NCBI RefSeq assembly: GCF_023896955.1 | Contig: NZ_JAMHIW010000011.1 | Span: 123,816-187,815 of the forward strand | Source: Micromonospora sp. RHAY321 | GTDB lineage: Bacteria > Actinomycetota > Actinomycetes > Mycobacteriales > Micromonosporaceae | Direction of reading: 5' to 3' | Length of the DNA: 64,000 nucleotides | In this document: in pieces, positions 16,546 through 25,460 of the stretch | Position numbering within the stretch: position 1 is the first letter of the stretch | Layout: each line of letters opens with the position of its first letter | Position numbers and translations under genes: made by a program | Notes under the pieces: model-generated | What the model was told of the DNA's origin: nothing | What the model saw: only the letters and a program-made list of their open reading frames with translations | The model's database searches: none

Positions 16546-17156
16546 GCCCGCTCCCGCTGGTCGACGCCCTGGGTGGCGCTCGTGTCGACAGGGTCGCCGT
16601 CGCGGCCGACCCGCCGGCCGTCACGCTGACGGCCGGTCAGCTCCAGCAACACGGCCAGCACCACGCCGCAGACCAGCGAGCTGTCGGCCAGGTTGAACAC
16701 CGGCCAGACCTGGCCGTACGCGTCGAAGAGGCTGATCATGTCGACCACGTGCCCGTGGAAGGGGGCGGGCGCCCGGAAGATCCGGTCGACGAGGTTGCCC
16801 AGCGCGCCGCCGAGCACCAGGCCGAGGGAGACCGCCCAGGGCAGCGAGCGCAGCCGCAGCGCCATCCAGACGATCCAGCCGACCACGCCGATGGTGATCA
16901 GCGGGAAGACCCAGGTGTGGTCCGAGCCGATGCTCCACGCCGCACCGCTGTTGCGCGTCAGGCTCAGGTAGACCAGGCCGCCGAGCAGCCGGACGGGTTC
17001 CCGGTCCGTCAGCGCGGCCAGCGCGAGGTGCTTGGTGACCAGGTCGGCCAGCAGTGCCACCAGGGCGACTGCGGCGAGGATCCCGACGACCCTGGGCCGG
17101 GCCCTACCTCCGCCCGGGTCGGTGCGGCCGGGTTCGGCGGACGGTGCTGCGGTCAT
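16542..17156 (-). CDS. lspA: Signal peptidase II (lipoprotein signal peptidase)
   Basis: 204 residues, four-TM aspartic protease that removes lipoprotein signal peptides. The catalytic aspartates are D124 in GNLVDRIFRAP and D158 in VFNLADSSLVCG, and the conserved TRNSGAAWSIG is present. GGGGAG precedes the ATG. Clients in the window include the ABC substrate-binding lipoprotein at 56662-58011. Confidence 0.95.
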   Translation of the reverse strand: MTAAPSAEPGRTDPGGGRARPRVVGILAAVALVALLADLVTKHLALAALTDREPVRLLGGLVYLSLTRNSGAAWSIGSDHTWVFPLITIGVVGWIVWMALRLRSLPWAVSLGLVLGGALGNLVDRIFRAPAPFHGHVVDMISLFDAYGQVWPVFNLADSSLVCGVVLAVLLELTGRQRDGRRVGRDGDPVDTSATQGVDQRERA

Positions 17157-17220
17157 GCGCTCCCCATCGACAGTCTCGGCGGTGATCGCTCACCGTCTCA
17201 TCGCCGCCGGGGAGCGGACC

Positions 17221-17640
17221 TCAGCGCCGCTCCTCCAGCTGCTTGCACGTCACGCACAGGGTGGCGGACGGGAAAGCGGCGAGGCGCTCGACCGGGATCG
17301 GGTTGCCGCACCGCTCGCACCAGCCGTATCCACCCTCGTCGAGGCGCTCCAGAGCGCGCTCGACCTGCGTGATCCGTTCCAGGATGCTGTTGGCGAGAGA
17401 GATCTCCTGCTCCCGCTCGAGCGTCTTGGTGCCCGTGTCGGCCTGGTCGTCCCCGGCCGAGTCGGTCAGCCGATCGCGCTGCAGCTCGGTGATCTCACTC
17501 AGAGTCTGATCGTACTCGGCGCGAAGCTCGTCCCGCCGAGCCGCCAGCGCCGCACGGATCTTCTCGGTCTCCGCCGCGCTGCGGGTGGCCTTGGCCACCG
17601 GCTTGCGGCCGGCGGTCCTGGTGTCGGCGGGCTTCGCCAT
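17221..17640 (-). CDS. DksA/TraR-family zinc-finger protein
   Basis: 139 residues. A lysine-rich N terminus, a long coiled coil (residues ~22-100) and a C4 zinc finger (C108, C111, C129, C132; WCERCGNPIP and TLCVTCKQ). The family binds the RNA polymerase secondary channel; the actinobacterial type lacks the DksA coiled-coil-tip aspartate pair in its classical context, so its role is less clear. The ATG at 17638-17640 has GGGAG upstream. A strong promoter 127 bases upstream makes it the first gene of the traR-lspA-rluD unit. Confidence 0.85.
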   Translation of the reverse strand: MAKPADTRTAGRKPVAKATRSAAETEKIRAALAARRDELRAEYDQTLSEITELQRDRLTDSAGDDQADTGTKTLEREQEISLANSILERITQVERALERLDEGGYGWCERCGNPIPVERLAAFPSATLCVTCKQLEERR

Positions 17641-17865
17641 GGGTCGCTCCCTCGGCCGCGGCACCGCATGGTCCGCGGCGCCTGGTCAGGGGGCGCCAAC
17701 CAGGGCGTCCCCTATGTACGAAAAGGGGCGCGCAGCGACGATGGCCGCGCACTCCGGAGGTTGGCAAGAATACGGAACGTACAGGCGTCCGACAACGTGC
17801 CGCACCGTCGCACCGCTTAAGAGCCCCTAGCCTTGCCTAACTGGGGCAAAAGGAACGCTAGCAGA
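17641..17865. other. Intergenic region 17641-17865
   Basis: Holds the dksA/traR-like promoter (17767-17795) and a leader of about 120 bases. A weak 5-bp inverted repeat (17823-17827 with 17843-17847) after the antiporter stop could be a terminator. A single IdeR-like half-site is also present (see rejected items). No gene is seen. Confidence 0.5.
17767..17795 (-). promoter_or_regulatory. Sigma-70-type promoter of dksA/traR-like gene
   Basis: -35 TTGTCG (17790-17795) and -10 TATTCT (17767-17772) are separated by exactly 17 bases on the minus strand. It is one of the few two-box promoters in the window. Confidence 0.65.
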
Positions 17866-19365
17866 TCAAGGCGGCACCTCATCCCCGTACTCACCAAACC
17901 ACCGGGCCAGCCGACCCCGCCGGCTGACCGCCCGCAGCCGCCGCTCGGCGGCGTCGCGCACCCCGGCGGTCGCCACGATCAACAGGCTGTCGCCGGTCTT
18001 CAGCCGAGTGTCCGGACCGGGCACGAAGCCCACACCGTCGCGCAGCACCAGGGTGACCGAGGCGCCCAGCGGCAGCCGGAGCTCGTCGACGTGCACACCG
18101 GCCAGCCGCGAGCCCGGCGGCACCTCCAGTTGGAGCAGGTCGGCCCGCATCCGCTCCAGCGGGGCGGTCTCCACGTGGATCTCGGTGGCCTCGGCCGGCG
18201 CGGTCATCCCCAGCCGGCGGGCGAACGGCCCGAGCGTCCCGGTCTGCACCAGCGTGAAGATCACTACCAGGACGAAGACCGCGTCGAAGAGCCGCTCCGC
18301 GCCCGGCACCCGCTCGGAGAGCGGAATGGTGGCCAGCACGATCGGCACCGCACCGCGCAGCCCGGCCCAGGACAGGAACGCCTGCTCGCGGAGGCCGACC
18401 CGGAACGGCAGCGCCGACACGAACACCGACAGCGGCCGGGCCAGCAGCACCAGCGCCAGCCCGGCGACCACCGCCGGCAGGACCGCCGCGTCCAGCCGGC
18501 CCGGGGAGGCCAGCAGACCGAGCAGCACGAACAGACCGATCTGGGCCAGCCAGGCCAGCCCGTCGGCGAAGCCGAGGATCGCCTGCCGGTGCGGCAGCCG
18601 GGCGTTGCCCAGCAACACACCCGCCACGTAGACGGCGAGGAACCCCGAGGCGTGCAGCACCGCCCCGGCCGCGTACGCCAGCACGGTGATCCCCACGGCG
18701 GCAATGGGGTAGAGCCCGGAGGACGGCAGCGCCGCCCGGCGCAGCGCCCACGTGCCGCCCAGGCCGACGCCCACGCCCACCGCCGCTCCGACACCCAGCT
18801 CGTAGGTGACCAACCCGGCCTCGTACCACCACGGGTGCGCCCAGCCCTCATGGGACAGCAGCACCACCAGCAGCACCACCGGGGCGTCGTTCATGCCCGA
18901 CTCGGCCTCCAGCGTGGCCACCGGCCGGGGCGGCAGGCGCAGCCGGCGCAGGGTGGCGAAGACCGCGGCCGCGTCGGTGGAGGAGAGCACCGCGCCGTAG
19001 AGCAGCGCCAGCCGCCAGTCCAGCCCGAGCAGCAGGTGCACGGCGACGCCGACCACCCCGATGCTGACCAGCACGCCGACCGTGGAGAGTGCGCTGGCCA
19101 GCCCGAGCACCGGGCGCAACGTGCTCCACCGGGCGGTCAGGCCGCCCTCCGCGATGATCACGATCAGCGCGCAGAAGCCGAGGGTCCGGGTCAGCTCGGC
19201 GTCGTCGAAGTTGATGCCCAGCCCGGACTCGCCGATCGCCACGCCCAGCGCCAGGTAGACCAGGAGGCTGGGTACGCCGAGCCGGGTGGAGAGCCGGACC
19301 GCGCCGACCGCCACCAGCAGCACGGCAGCGCCGAGCAGCAGCGCGATATCCAGCCCGGGCGTCAC
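17866..19365 (-). CDS. CPA1-family K+(Na+)/H+ antiporter with RCK_C domain
   Basis: 499 residues. About 12 hydrophobic segments with the antiporter motifs AVLSSTDAAAVFATL and LEAESGMNDAP (the conserved ND), then AFLSWAGLRGAVPIVLAT. The last ~110 residues form a cytoplasmic TrkA-C (RCK_C) domain (LQLEVPPGSRLAGVHVDELRLP). This is the NhaP2/CvrA-like arrangement, in which RCK_C usually regulates K+/H+ exchange. The GTG start at 19365 gives VTPGLDIALLLGAAVLL as first helix. It follows the DUF167 gene by 22 bases. Confidence 0.88.
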   Translation of the reverse strand: MTPGLDIALLLGAAVLLVAVGAVRLSTRLGVPSLLVYLALGVAIGESGLGINFDDAELTRTLGFCALIVIIAEGGLTARWSTLRPVLGLASALSTVGVLVSIGVVGVAVHLLLGLDWRLALLYGAVLSSTDAAAVFATLRRLRLPPRPVATLEAESGMNDAPVVLLVVLLSHEGWAHPWWYEAGLVTYELGVGAAVGVGVGLGGTWALRRAALPSSGLYPIAAVGITVLAYAAGAVLHASGFLAVYVAGVLLGNARLPHRQAILGFADGLAWLAQIGLFVLLGLLASPGRLDAAVLPAVVAGLALVLLARPLSVFVSALPFRVGLREQAFLSWAGLRGAVPIVLATIPLSERVPGAERLFDAVFVLVVIFTLVQTGTLGPFARRLGMTAPAEATEIHVETAPLERMRADLLQLEVPPGSRLAGVHVDELRLPLGASVTLVLRDGVGFVPGPDTRLKTGDSLLIVATAGVRDAAERRLRAVSRRGRLARWFGEYGDEVPP

Positions 19366-19387
19366 GGTTGCCTGGCCCGGGCGTTCC

Positions 19388-19693
19388 TCACCCGGCGGAT
19401 CCGTCGCGCAGTCGGCGCAGCACGTCGGACAGCTCGGGGCCGGGACGGTCGACGAGGAAGAGCTTGTCGCGACTGGCCGCGCCGGTACGCAGCGACACCG
19501 CCGCCGGCCGGACACCCAACGCCCCGGCCAACGCCCGGCGGGCGGCCTCGGTGGCGCGACCGTCCACGGCGGGAGCGTGCACTGCGATCACCAGGGCAGG
19601 GCCGTGCGGGCCGTCGAACCGGCCACCGACCCGGTCCCGGGACGCGCCGGGCTTCACCCGTACCGCCACGGTGAGCGTGTCCTGCGCGGGCAT
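19388..19693 (-). CDS. DUF167/YggU-family protein
   Basis: 101 residues with the family core VAVRVKPGASRDRVGG and APAVDGRATEAARRALAGALGV...VSLRTGAASRDKLFLV. The fold is known but not the function. Nine bases separate it from the upstream membrane-protein gene and 22 from the antiporter gene, so the three probably form an operon. Confidence 0.88.
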   Translation of the reverse strand: MPAQDTLTVAVRVKPGASRDRVGGRFDGPHGPALVIAVHAPAVDGRATEAARRALAGALGVRPAAVSLRTGAASRDKLFLVDRPGPELSDVLRRLRDGSAG

Positions 19694-19702
19694 GGGCGCG
19701 TT

Positions 19703-20374
19703 TCAGATCGGCCGGGCGTCGGCGAGCAGGGCGGTGGCCGGCGCGCAGTGCCCGCACGGGGTGAAGCCGAGCTCGACGGCCTCGGCGACCGGCAGCGTCT
19801 CGGGCACCCGGCCGACCAGGTGGGGGCATTCGGCGAGGTGGTACCGGGGCCGACCGTCCACGACCTCGACGGGGTCGGGCAACCGGGCCACCCGGGCCGC
19901 CTCGGCCGGGGTGATCGGTTGCGCGGTCGGCTCGTCGTCCGCCGCCTCGGCGCCCACGCGTGGATCCCAGTCCGCTGGCGCCGCGAAGGGCGACGCCGGA
20001 GTGACGGGTGCCGCCGGGGACGACTCGTGGTCGGCCGGCGGCTCGGGTGGTTGCCGCCACCCGGTGCCGCCGGTTCCGACCGTCGTGGGCACGTGCTGGA
20101 CCGGCACGTCCGGCTCGACCAGCGGTGGCCCGTACGCGACACCCGGTCCGGCCTGGTTGGCCGTGCGGGGCGTTGCGGGATGCCGCCGGCCGGCCTGACC
20201 GGGATCCGCCGTCGCGCGGTTGGCGGCTGCCTGGCGGGCGCCCACCACCAACGCCACGGCGGCCAGCAGACTGGCCGCGATGGAGATGACCAACATGATG
20301 CTGGAGCCACCGGCCAGGCCGAGCACCAGCAGCACCACCGCGACGAGGATGAGCAGGAGACTTGCGACAATCAC
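19703..20374 (-). CDS. Two-TM protein with C-terminal Cys/His motif
   Basis: 223 residues. Two N-terminal hydrophobic helices (residues 1-22 and 27-46), a proline-rich linker of ~110 residues, and a C-terminal module YHLAECPHLVGRVPETLPVAEAVELGFTPC-GHC, an H-x3-C...C-x2-C arrangement like small metal-binding or Ada-type modules in other actinobacterial proteins. Function unknown. Confidence 0.65.
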   Translation of the reverse strand: MIVASLLLILVAVVLLVLGLAGGSSIMLVISIAASLLAAVALVVGARQAAANRATADPGQAGRRHPATPRTANQAGPGVAYGPPLVEPDVPVQHVPTTVGTGGTGWRQPPEPPADHESSPAAPVTPASPFAAPADWDPRVGAEAADDEPTAQPITPAEAARVARLPDPVEVVDGRPRYHLAECPHLVGRVPETLPVAEAVELGFTPCGHCAPATALLADARPI

Positions 20375-20453
20375 GGCTCACCCCCGCCGCGTCGTACCGT
20401 CCAGGCGGGGCCGGCGACCGTCACCATCGGCGGACGCGATCGCCGGCCGGTGC

Positions 20454-21254
20454 TCAGCGTCCGGCTTCGAGGGCGCCGGAGCGCCCGCCGCCGTACGAAC
20501 CGGCGAGACCCGCGGCGGCCAGCCCGTTGCCACCGGCAACCCGGCCTGCCTCGGAGCGGGTCATCTCGGCCTCGAGGCCCTGGCCGCGACCGTCGAGGTC
20601 ACGCAGCTGGCTCTCCAGGTACGCCTTGAGGCGGGTGCGGTACTCGCGCTCGAACTGCTTGAGCTCCTCGATGTGCTTCTGCAGCGCCGTGCGCTTGGCG
20701 TCCAGGCCGCCCATGGCCTCCTGGTGCCGCTGGCGGGCGTCCCGCTCGAGGGCGTCGGCCTTCGCGCGAGCCTCGCGGGTCACCTCCTCGGCCTTGCCGC
20801 GTGCCTCGGACAGGAGCTGGTCGGCCTCGCGGCGGGCGTCGGACACGTGGTCGTCGGCGGTGCGCTGGGCCATCATCAGCACCCGGAGAGCCTGCTGCTC
20901 ACCGTCACCGGTGACCGCCGGGCCGCCGGTCGCGCGGACCTGCTCCAGCTCGGCCTGCATGGCGCGGGCGGCCTGCTCGGCCGATGCCTTGTCGCGCTGC
21001 ACCCGGTCCAGCTGGGCCTTGACGTCGTTGAGCTCCGCCGCAAGTCGGGCGTCGCCGCCGGGGCCGGCGGGGGCACCGCCACGGCCGCCGCGCTCCACCT
21101 GGGCGCGCAGCTCGTTGTTCTCCTCGATGAGACGGGCGAGCTCGCGCTCGACCTCGTCCAGGAAGGCGTCGACCTCCTCCTCGTCATACCCCCGCTTGCC
21201 GATCGGCGGCTTTTTGAAGGCGACGTTGTGGACGTCGGCCGGGGTCAGCGGCAT
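20454..21254 (-). CDS. divIVA: DivIVA/Wag31 polar growth scaffold
   Basis: 266 residues. Begins MPLTPADVHNVAFKKPPIGKRGYDEEEVDAFLDEVE, the membrane-curvature-binding DivIVA N domain, followed by coiled coils (~30-65 and ~90-235) separated by a glycine-rich linker. In actinobacteria DivIVA marks poles and recruits the elongation machinery. The ATG at 21252-21254 has GAGGAG four bases upstream. It ends the division cluster, 44 bases after yggT. Confidence 0.95.
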   Translation of the reverse strand: MPLTPADVHNVAFKKPPIGKRGYDEEEVDAFLDEVERELARLIEENNELRAQVERGGRGGAPAGPGGDARLAAELNDVKAQLDRVQRDKASAEQAARAMQAELEQVRATGGPAVTGDGEQQALRVLMMAQRTADDHVSDARREADQLLSEARGKAEEVTREARAKADALERDARQRHQEAMGGLDAKRTALQKHIEELKQFEREYRTRLKAYLESQLRDLDGRGQGLEAEMTRSEAGRVAGGNGLAAAGLAGSYGGGRSGALEAGR

Positions 21255-21298
21255 CGAAACTCCTCGGGTCAGTTGCGGCCGCGAAAGCGCGTCGGTCA

Positions 21299-21604
21299 TC
21301 AGGCAGATGCCCTGATCGACGGCCCTAACACGAACTCCATCAGCACGAACAGGATAACCAGGAGCACAAGGGAGGCCAGGTCGATGCTCACGGTACCAAT
21401 TCGCAGCGGAGGGATCACACGCCTCAACGCGTTGAGAGGGGGATCAGTGACGCTCCACACGGATTCCAGTCCTGCCGATGCTCCACGCCCCGGTTGCCAC
21501 CGGCGGCCGTACTGCAGGACGGCGCTCAGCACGAACCTGGACAGAAGAAGGAGCAGGAAGACATAAAGGATCAGGTACAACACTTGCAGTAAGATCGACA
21601 ACAC
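21299..21604 (-). CDS. YggT-family membrane protein
   Basis: 101 residues, two hydrophobic regions flanking the family motif VTDPPLNALRRVIPPLRIGTVSIDLA. YggT-like proteins usually lie between sepF and divIVA and are implicated in division or osmotic shock. Codon use is unusual for this genome: a TTA leucine codon at position 5, plus several CTT, TAT and CAA codons in the first 25. Confidence 0.9.
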   Translation of the reverse strand: MLSILLQVLYLILYVFLLLLLSRFVLSAVLQYGRRWQPGRGASAGLESVWSVTDPPLNALRRVIPPLRIGTVSIDLASLVLLVILFVLMEFVLGPSIRASA

Positions 21605-21634
21605 GGTCAGCGACGTCCCTCGGGTCGGGCGGGA

Positions 21635-22327
21635 TCAACTCAGACTGAAAAAGCCGCCCTCAGCGATCTTGGCCTTGTCCTCCGCGGTGACCTGGACATT
21701 GGCCGGTGAGAGCAGGAACACCCGATTGGTCACGCGCTCGATCGTACCGCGCAGCCCGAACGCCAGACCGGCGGCGAAGTCAACCAGACGGCGGGCGTCG
21801 GCCTCATCCATTTCGGTGAGGTTGATGATCACGGGAACACCGTCGCGGAAGTGCTCACCGATGGTGCGCGCCTCCCGGTAGGTGGTCGGGTGCAGCGTCG
21901 TGATCTGGTAGCGCTGCTCCTCCTCGGGCACCGCACGCTCACGCACGCTGGCCTGCGGCGCGAGGGCGAGGTTGTCCCGGGTGTGGTAGGTCAGCGCGCC
22001 GGAGGTCTCGCCGGCCGACGACCGGGTGATCGACCGGACGCTGGACCGCTCGGCCCGCTCCGGACGCTCGCCGTCGCCCCGGTCGGAGTCGCCGAGCCGC
22101 CCGTTCGCACGCTCGGAGAGCCGACCGCGCTCACTGGCCCGCGGCCGGGGAGCCGGTGGCTCCTCGGCGTCCTCGTCGTCCTCGTCAGCGAACTCCTCGG
22201 AGTACCGGCTCTGCCGGTACCGCGAGTCGCGGTAGCCACCCTTGTCGTAGCCACCGTCGTCGTAGGCCCGCTCGTCGTCCTCTTCGACCAGACCGAGCCA
22301 GACCCCCGCCTTGCGCAGTGCACCCAT
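21635..22327 (-). CDS. sepF: Cell-division protein SepF
   Basis: 230 residues. The N terminus MGALRKAGVWLGLVEEDDE is the membrane-binding amphipathic helix. A ~110-residue acidic/basic disordered linker leads to the SepF core (TLHPTTYREARTIGEHFRDGVPVIINLTEMDEADARRLVDFAAGLAFG), which binds FtsZ and anchors the Z ring in actinobacteria lacking FtsA. Start ATG at 22325-22327. Confidence 0.95.
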   Translation of the reverse strand: MGALRKAGVWLGLVEEDDERAYDDGGYDKGGYRDSRYRQSRYSEEFADEDDEDAEEPPAPRPRASERGRLSERANGRLGDSDRGDGERPERAERSSVRSITRSSAGETSGALTYHTRDNLALAPQASVRERAVPEEEQRYQITTLHPTTYREARTIGEHFRDGVPVIINLTEMDEADARRLVDFAAGLAFGLRGTIERVTNRVFLLSPANVQVTAEDKAKIAEGGFFSLS

Positions 22328-22518
22328 CCCGCGCCCTTCCGTCCGCCGTGCGGCACGCGCCCCCGTGCCATGTCGCCCGTCGCGAGTGGACAACTCATGC
22401 CCATCGGACCGGAACGGCAATCCCCTGGCGCGCGATTCGCGTCGCGCGCCACGACCCCCGACAAGGAGACGCCGTCCCTGAAACAACACTGATGTAATTT
22501 GCTTCTTTCGCGGTCAGG
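22328..22518. other. sepF leader/promoter region
   Basis: 191 bases between yggS and sepF. The part next to yggS (22475-22518) is noticeably AT-richer than the surroundings and probably carries a sepF promoter, but I cannot define its boxes with confidence. No gene is seen. Confidence 0.4.
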
Positions 22519-23262
22519 CTACCGCAGCGTGGGGCGCATTCCGAGTAACGCGCTACCGACGCGGACATGTGTCGCGCCGTATCGGATCGCGATTTCCAGG
22601 TCGCCGCTCATTCCAGCGGACAACGCGCTCGCTCCCGGGTGGACCGTGCGAAACGCCTCGGCCACCTCGGCCAACCGGGCGAAGGCCCGCTCCGGCGCCC
22701 AACCCAGCGGCGCCACCGCCATCAGGCCGGCGAGCCGCAGCGCCGGCGAGCCGGCCACCGCCTCGGCCACCGGCTCCAACCCGACGCCCGGGTCGGCCGA
22801 GTCGGGCAGCGCGCCGCCCCGGGCCGGGTCGCCGTCGATGCTCACCTGCACCAGGGCCGCCAACGGTCGCTCCCGGTCGGCCGCAGCCGTGCCCAGCGCC
22901 CGGGCCAGCCGGACGCTGTCGACGGAGTGCACCACATCGGCGTACCGGACCACCGAGCGGGCCTTGTTGCGCTGCAGCTGACCGATGAAGTGCCAGCGCG
23001 GGCTCACCCCGGCCGCCGCCACCTCGGCGGCCTTGCCGGCCGCCTCCTGGTCGCGGTTCTCCCCCATGTCGGTCACCCCGAGCCCGGCCAGCGCCAGTAC
23101 GTCGCCGGCCGGGTAGGTCTTGGTCACCGCGATCATCGTGACCTCGGCACGGTCCCGGCCGGCGTCGGCGCAGGCGTCGGCGATCCGGGCCCGGACCTGG
23201 GCCAGGCCGGCCGCGAGTTCGGCACGCCGGTCGGGTCGTACCGTGGCTGAGCTGTCGGTCAC
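22519..23262 (-). CDS. YggS/PLPBP-family pyridoxal-phosphate homeostasis protein
   Basis: 247 residues, alanine-racemase-like barrel. K48 in MIAVTKTYPAGDV binds PLP; GENRDQEAAGKAAEV, WHFIGQLQRNKAR and the C-terminal SAGMSGDLEIAIRYGATHVRVG are canonical (GMSxD). It has no known catalytic activity and buffers PLP. The GTG start lies eight bases after the ftsZ stop; conservation beside ftsZ is typical for Gram-positives. Confidence 0.93.
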   Translation of the reverse strand: MTDSSATVRPDRRAELAAGLAQVRARIADACADAGRDRAEVTMIAVTKTYPAGDVLALAGLGVTDMGENRDQEAAGKAAEVAAAGVSPRWHFIGQLQRNKARSVVRYADVVHSVDSVRLARALGTAAADRERPLAALVQVSIDGDPARGGALPDSADPGVGLEPVAEAVAGSPALRLAGLMAVAPLGWAPERAFARLAEVAEAFRTVHPGASALSAGMSGDLEIAIRYGATHVRVGSALLGMRPTLR

Positions 23263-23270
23263 GGCGGTGC

Positions 23271-24386
23271 TCAGGACCCGTTCTTGAGGAAGTCGGGCAC
23301 GTCCACGTCGTCGAAGAGCACCCGGCGCGGGGACTGGGTCGGTGCCGGCATGGTGACCGGCGCCGCGACCGGAGCGCTCTGCGGCGCCGGCTGGTTGGTG
23401 TTGGTCTTGCGGGCCGGCTCGGCCGCCTTGTAGGCCGGGGTGCCCCCGTCGAAGCCCGCCGCGATGACCGTCACGCGCACCTCGTCGCCGAGCGCGTCGT
23501 CGATCACCGCGCCGAAGATGATGTTGGCGTCCGGGTGGGCCGCGTCGGTGACCAGCTGGGCCGCGTCGTTGATCTCGAACAGACCCAGGTCGGAGCCGCC
23601 GGCGATGGAGAGCAGCACGCCGCGCGCGCCGTCCATGCTCTGCTCCAGCAGCGGGCTGGAGATGGCCGCTTCGGCCGCCTCGACGGCGCGGTTCTCGCCG
23701 CGGGCGCTGCCGATGCCCATCAGCGCGCTGCCGGCGCCGCTCATGACGCTCTTGACGTCGGCGAAGTCCAGGTTGATCAGACCCGGGGTGGTGATCAGGT
23801 CGGTGATGCCCTGCACACCGGAGAGCAGCACCTGGTCGGCGGTGCGGAACGCGTCCATCATGCTGATGCCGCGGTCGCCGAGTGCCAGCAGCCGGTCGTT
23901 CGGAATGACGATCAGGGTGTCGCACTGGTTGCGCAGCTCGTCTATCCCGGTCTCGGCCTGCACCTGGCGGCGCTTTCCCTCGAAGGAGAACGGCCGGGTC
24001 ACCACGCCGATGGTCAGCGCGCCGAGCTTGCGGGCGATGTTCGCCACGACGGGCGCGCCGCCGGTGCCGGTGCCGCCGCCCTCGCCGCAGGTCACGAAGA
24101 CCATGTCGGCGCCCTTGAGCACCTCCTCGATCTCGTCGCGGTGGTCCTCGGCGGCGTTCTTGCCGACGTCCGGGTTGGCCCCGGCGCCCAGTCCACGGGT
24201 CAGCTCGCGGCCGACGTCGAGCTTGACGTCGGCGTCACTCATCAGCAGCGCCTGGGCATCGGTGTTGATCGCGATGAACTCGACGCCCTTGAGCCCAACC
24301 TCGATCATCCGGTTGACGGCGTTGACGCCGCCACCCCCGATGCCGACGACCTTGATGACCGCCAGGTAGTTGTGCGGAGGTGTCAT
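23271..24386 (-). CDS. ftsZ: Cell-division GTPase FtsZ
   Basis: 371 residues. Tubulin signature GEGGGTGTGGAP around residues 101-112, the N-terminal VVGIGGGGVNAVNRMIEVGL, and the T7-loop region NLDFADVKSVMSGAGSALMG. A ~45-residue linker leads to the C-terminal peptide DVPDFLKNGS that binds SepF. Polymerises into the Z ring. It has its own promoter upstream (24493-24521) with a ~100-base leader. Confidence 0.98.
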   Translation of the reverse strand: MTPPHNYLAVIKVVGIGGGGVNAVNRMIEVGLKGVEFIAINTDAQALLMSDADVKLDVGRELTRGLGAGANPDVGKNAAEDHRDEIEEVLKGADMVFVTCGEGGGTGTGGAPVVANIARKLGALTIGVVTRPFSFEGKRRQVQAETGIDELRNQCDTLIVIPNDRLLALGDRGISMMDAFRTADQVLLSGVQGITDLITTPGLINLDFADVKSVMSGAGSALMGIGSARGENRAVEAAEAAISSPLLEQSMDGARGVLLSIAGGSDLGLFEINDAAQLVTDAAHPDANIIFGAVIDDALGDEVRVTVIAAGFDGGTPAYKAAEPARKTNTNQPAPQSAPVAAPVTMPAPTQSPRRVLFDDVDVPDFLKNGS

Positions 24387-24641
24387 CTCCGGTCCTTTCC
24401 CTTCGAGATTGGCTTCGGCCGACCGGGTACGGCGTGGCCTGCCCAGCGGCCGACGACAGCTGCAACCATGAGGATCAGAGCTGAACCCTCACCCTCTACT
24501 AGAGGCTTACAGTTATGTCAACCACTGATCCTCTTCGGGGCAACGTAAGCGCCGCCGCCCGATGAGCCAAGGACCCGACCGGCGTGTCGCCCGCCGGAGC
24601 GCGATGAGTCACGTCCCCGCACCTCGCGGGCCGCCCCCCGG
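24387..24641. other. ftsQ-ftsZ intergenic region
   Basis: 255 bases, the largest gap inside the dcw cluster. It contains the ftsZ promoter candidate (24493-24521) and no ORF I can support. Confidence 0.6.
24493..24521 (-). promoter_or_regulatory. ftsZ promoter with consensus -35 TTGACA
   Basis: On the minus strand a perfect TTGACA (24516-24521) is followed 17 bases later by TAGAGG (24493-24498), within an AT-rich patch. The -10 lies in an imperfect palindrome CTCTAGTAGAG that could be a regulator site. Separate transcription of ftsZ is known in other actinobacteria. Confidence 0.6.
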
Positions 24642-25460
24642 TCAGCGGAAGGTCACCACGTCCGGCGCGCTCACGTCGATCCGGTCGGTGTCCTCACCGA
24701 GCAGTGCCGTGGCCACCCGTGCCTTGTCCGTACCCCGGGTCGCGTCACCCCAGACGACCGTCCGGTCCCCGCGCAGGCGCAGGCTGATCCGTGCCAGACC
24801 CTCCACACTCACCTCCACCAGCTCGGAGCGCAACTGCGGGGTCAGCGCGACGAGCACCTCCAGCGCGGCGCGGGTGCCCGGGTCGTCGACGGCCGGCCGG
24901 GCCACCCGCACCAGCGGCAGCTCGGCGGGGCGCCGGGGCACCGTCCGGAACGCCACCCCGGTCCGGTCGACCAGGGCGAACGCCTCCCCCTGCGGCACCG
25001 CCGCGACCGGGGTCCGCTCGGTCACCCGGACCACGAGCGCGCCCGGCCAGTCCCGGGACACCGTGGCCCGCTCCACCGGCGCCAGCGTGCCGACCCGGCG
25101 GGCCGCGGCGGCCAGGTCCACCCGGGCCAGCGGCACCCCGTCGGCCACCCCGACCGCGTCGCGCACCTGCACGGGGCTGACCAGGACGGCACCCTCCACC
25201 TTCACCTCACGAACCCCGAACAGCCCGGTGCCGAGCACCGTCCAGGCGACCAGACCGACCAGGGCCAGCACACCGGCGGCCACCGCCCACGGCAGTGCCG
25301 CGCGCATCCGACGCTGCCGGGCGCGGGCCATGAACCGCCGGGTCGACGGCGGCACCGCGTCGCTGCCCGCCCGGACCAGCTGCCAACGCCGGACCGGACC
25401 GCGTCGCGGAGCGCCGCCGTCGGCGGCGCTCGTCCGCCCTCGGGCCGGGCCGGGACTCAT
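24642..25460 (-). CDS. ftsQ: Cell-division protein FtsQ
   Basis: 272 residues. A basic cytoplasmic N terminus of ~55 residues, one transmembrane helix (ALPWAVAAGVLALVGLVAWTVL), then a POTRA domain beginning FGVREVKVEGAVLVSPVQVRDAVGV and the FtsQ beta domain with RVTERTPVAAVPQGEAFALVDRTGVAF. Part of the FtsQBL scaffold of the divisome. The ATG overlaps the murC stop (ATGA, 25457-25460). Confidence 0.95.
   Translation of the reverse strand: MSPGPARGRTSAADGGAPRRGPVRRWQLVRAGSDAVPPSTRRFMARARQRRMRAALPWAVAAGVLALVGLVAWTVLGTGLFGVREVKVEGAVLVSPVQVRDAVGVADGVPLARVDLAAAARRVGTLAPVERATVSRDWPGALVVRVTERTPVAAVPQGEAFALVDRTGVAFRTVPRRPAELPLVRVARPAVDDPGTRAALEVLVALTPQLRSELVEVSVEGLARISLRLRGDRTVVWGDATRGTDKARVATALLGEDTDRIDVSAPDVVTFR

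Noticed and set aside
17828..17840. IdeR/DtxR-like box upstream of the dksA/traR gene
   Set aside because: TTAGGCAAGGCTA on the minus strand matches one half of the iron-box consensus, but the other half is GGGG instead of ACCTAA, and no iron-related gene is adjacent.
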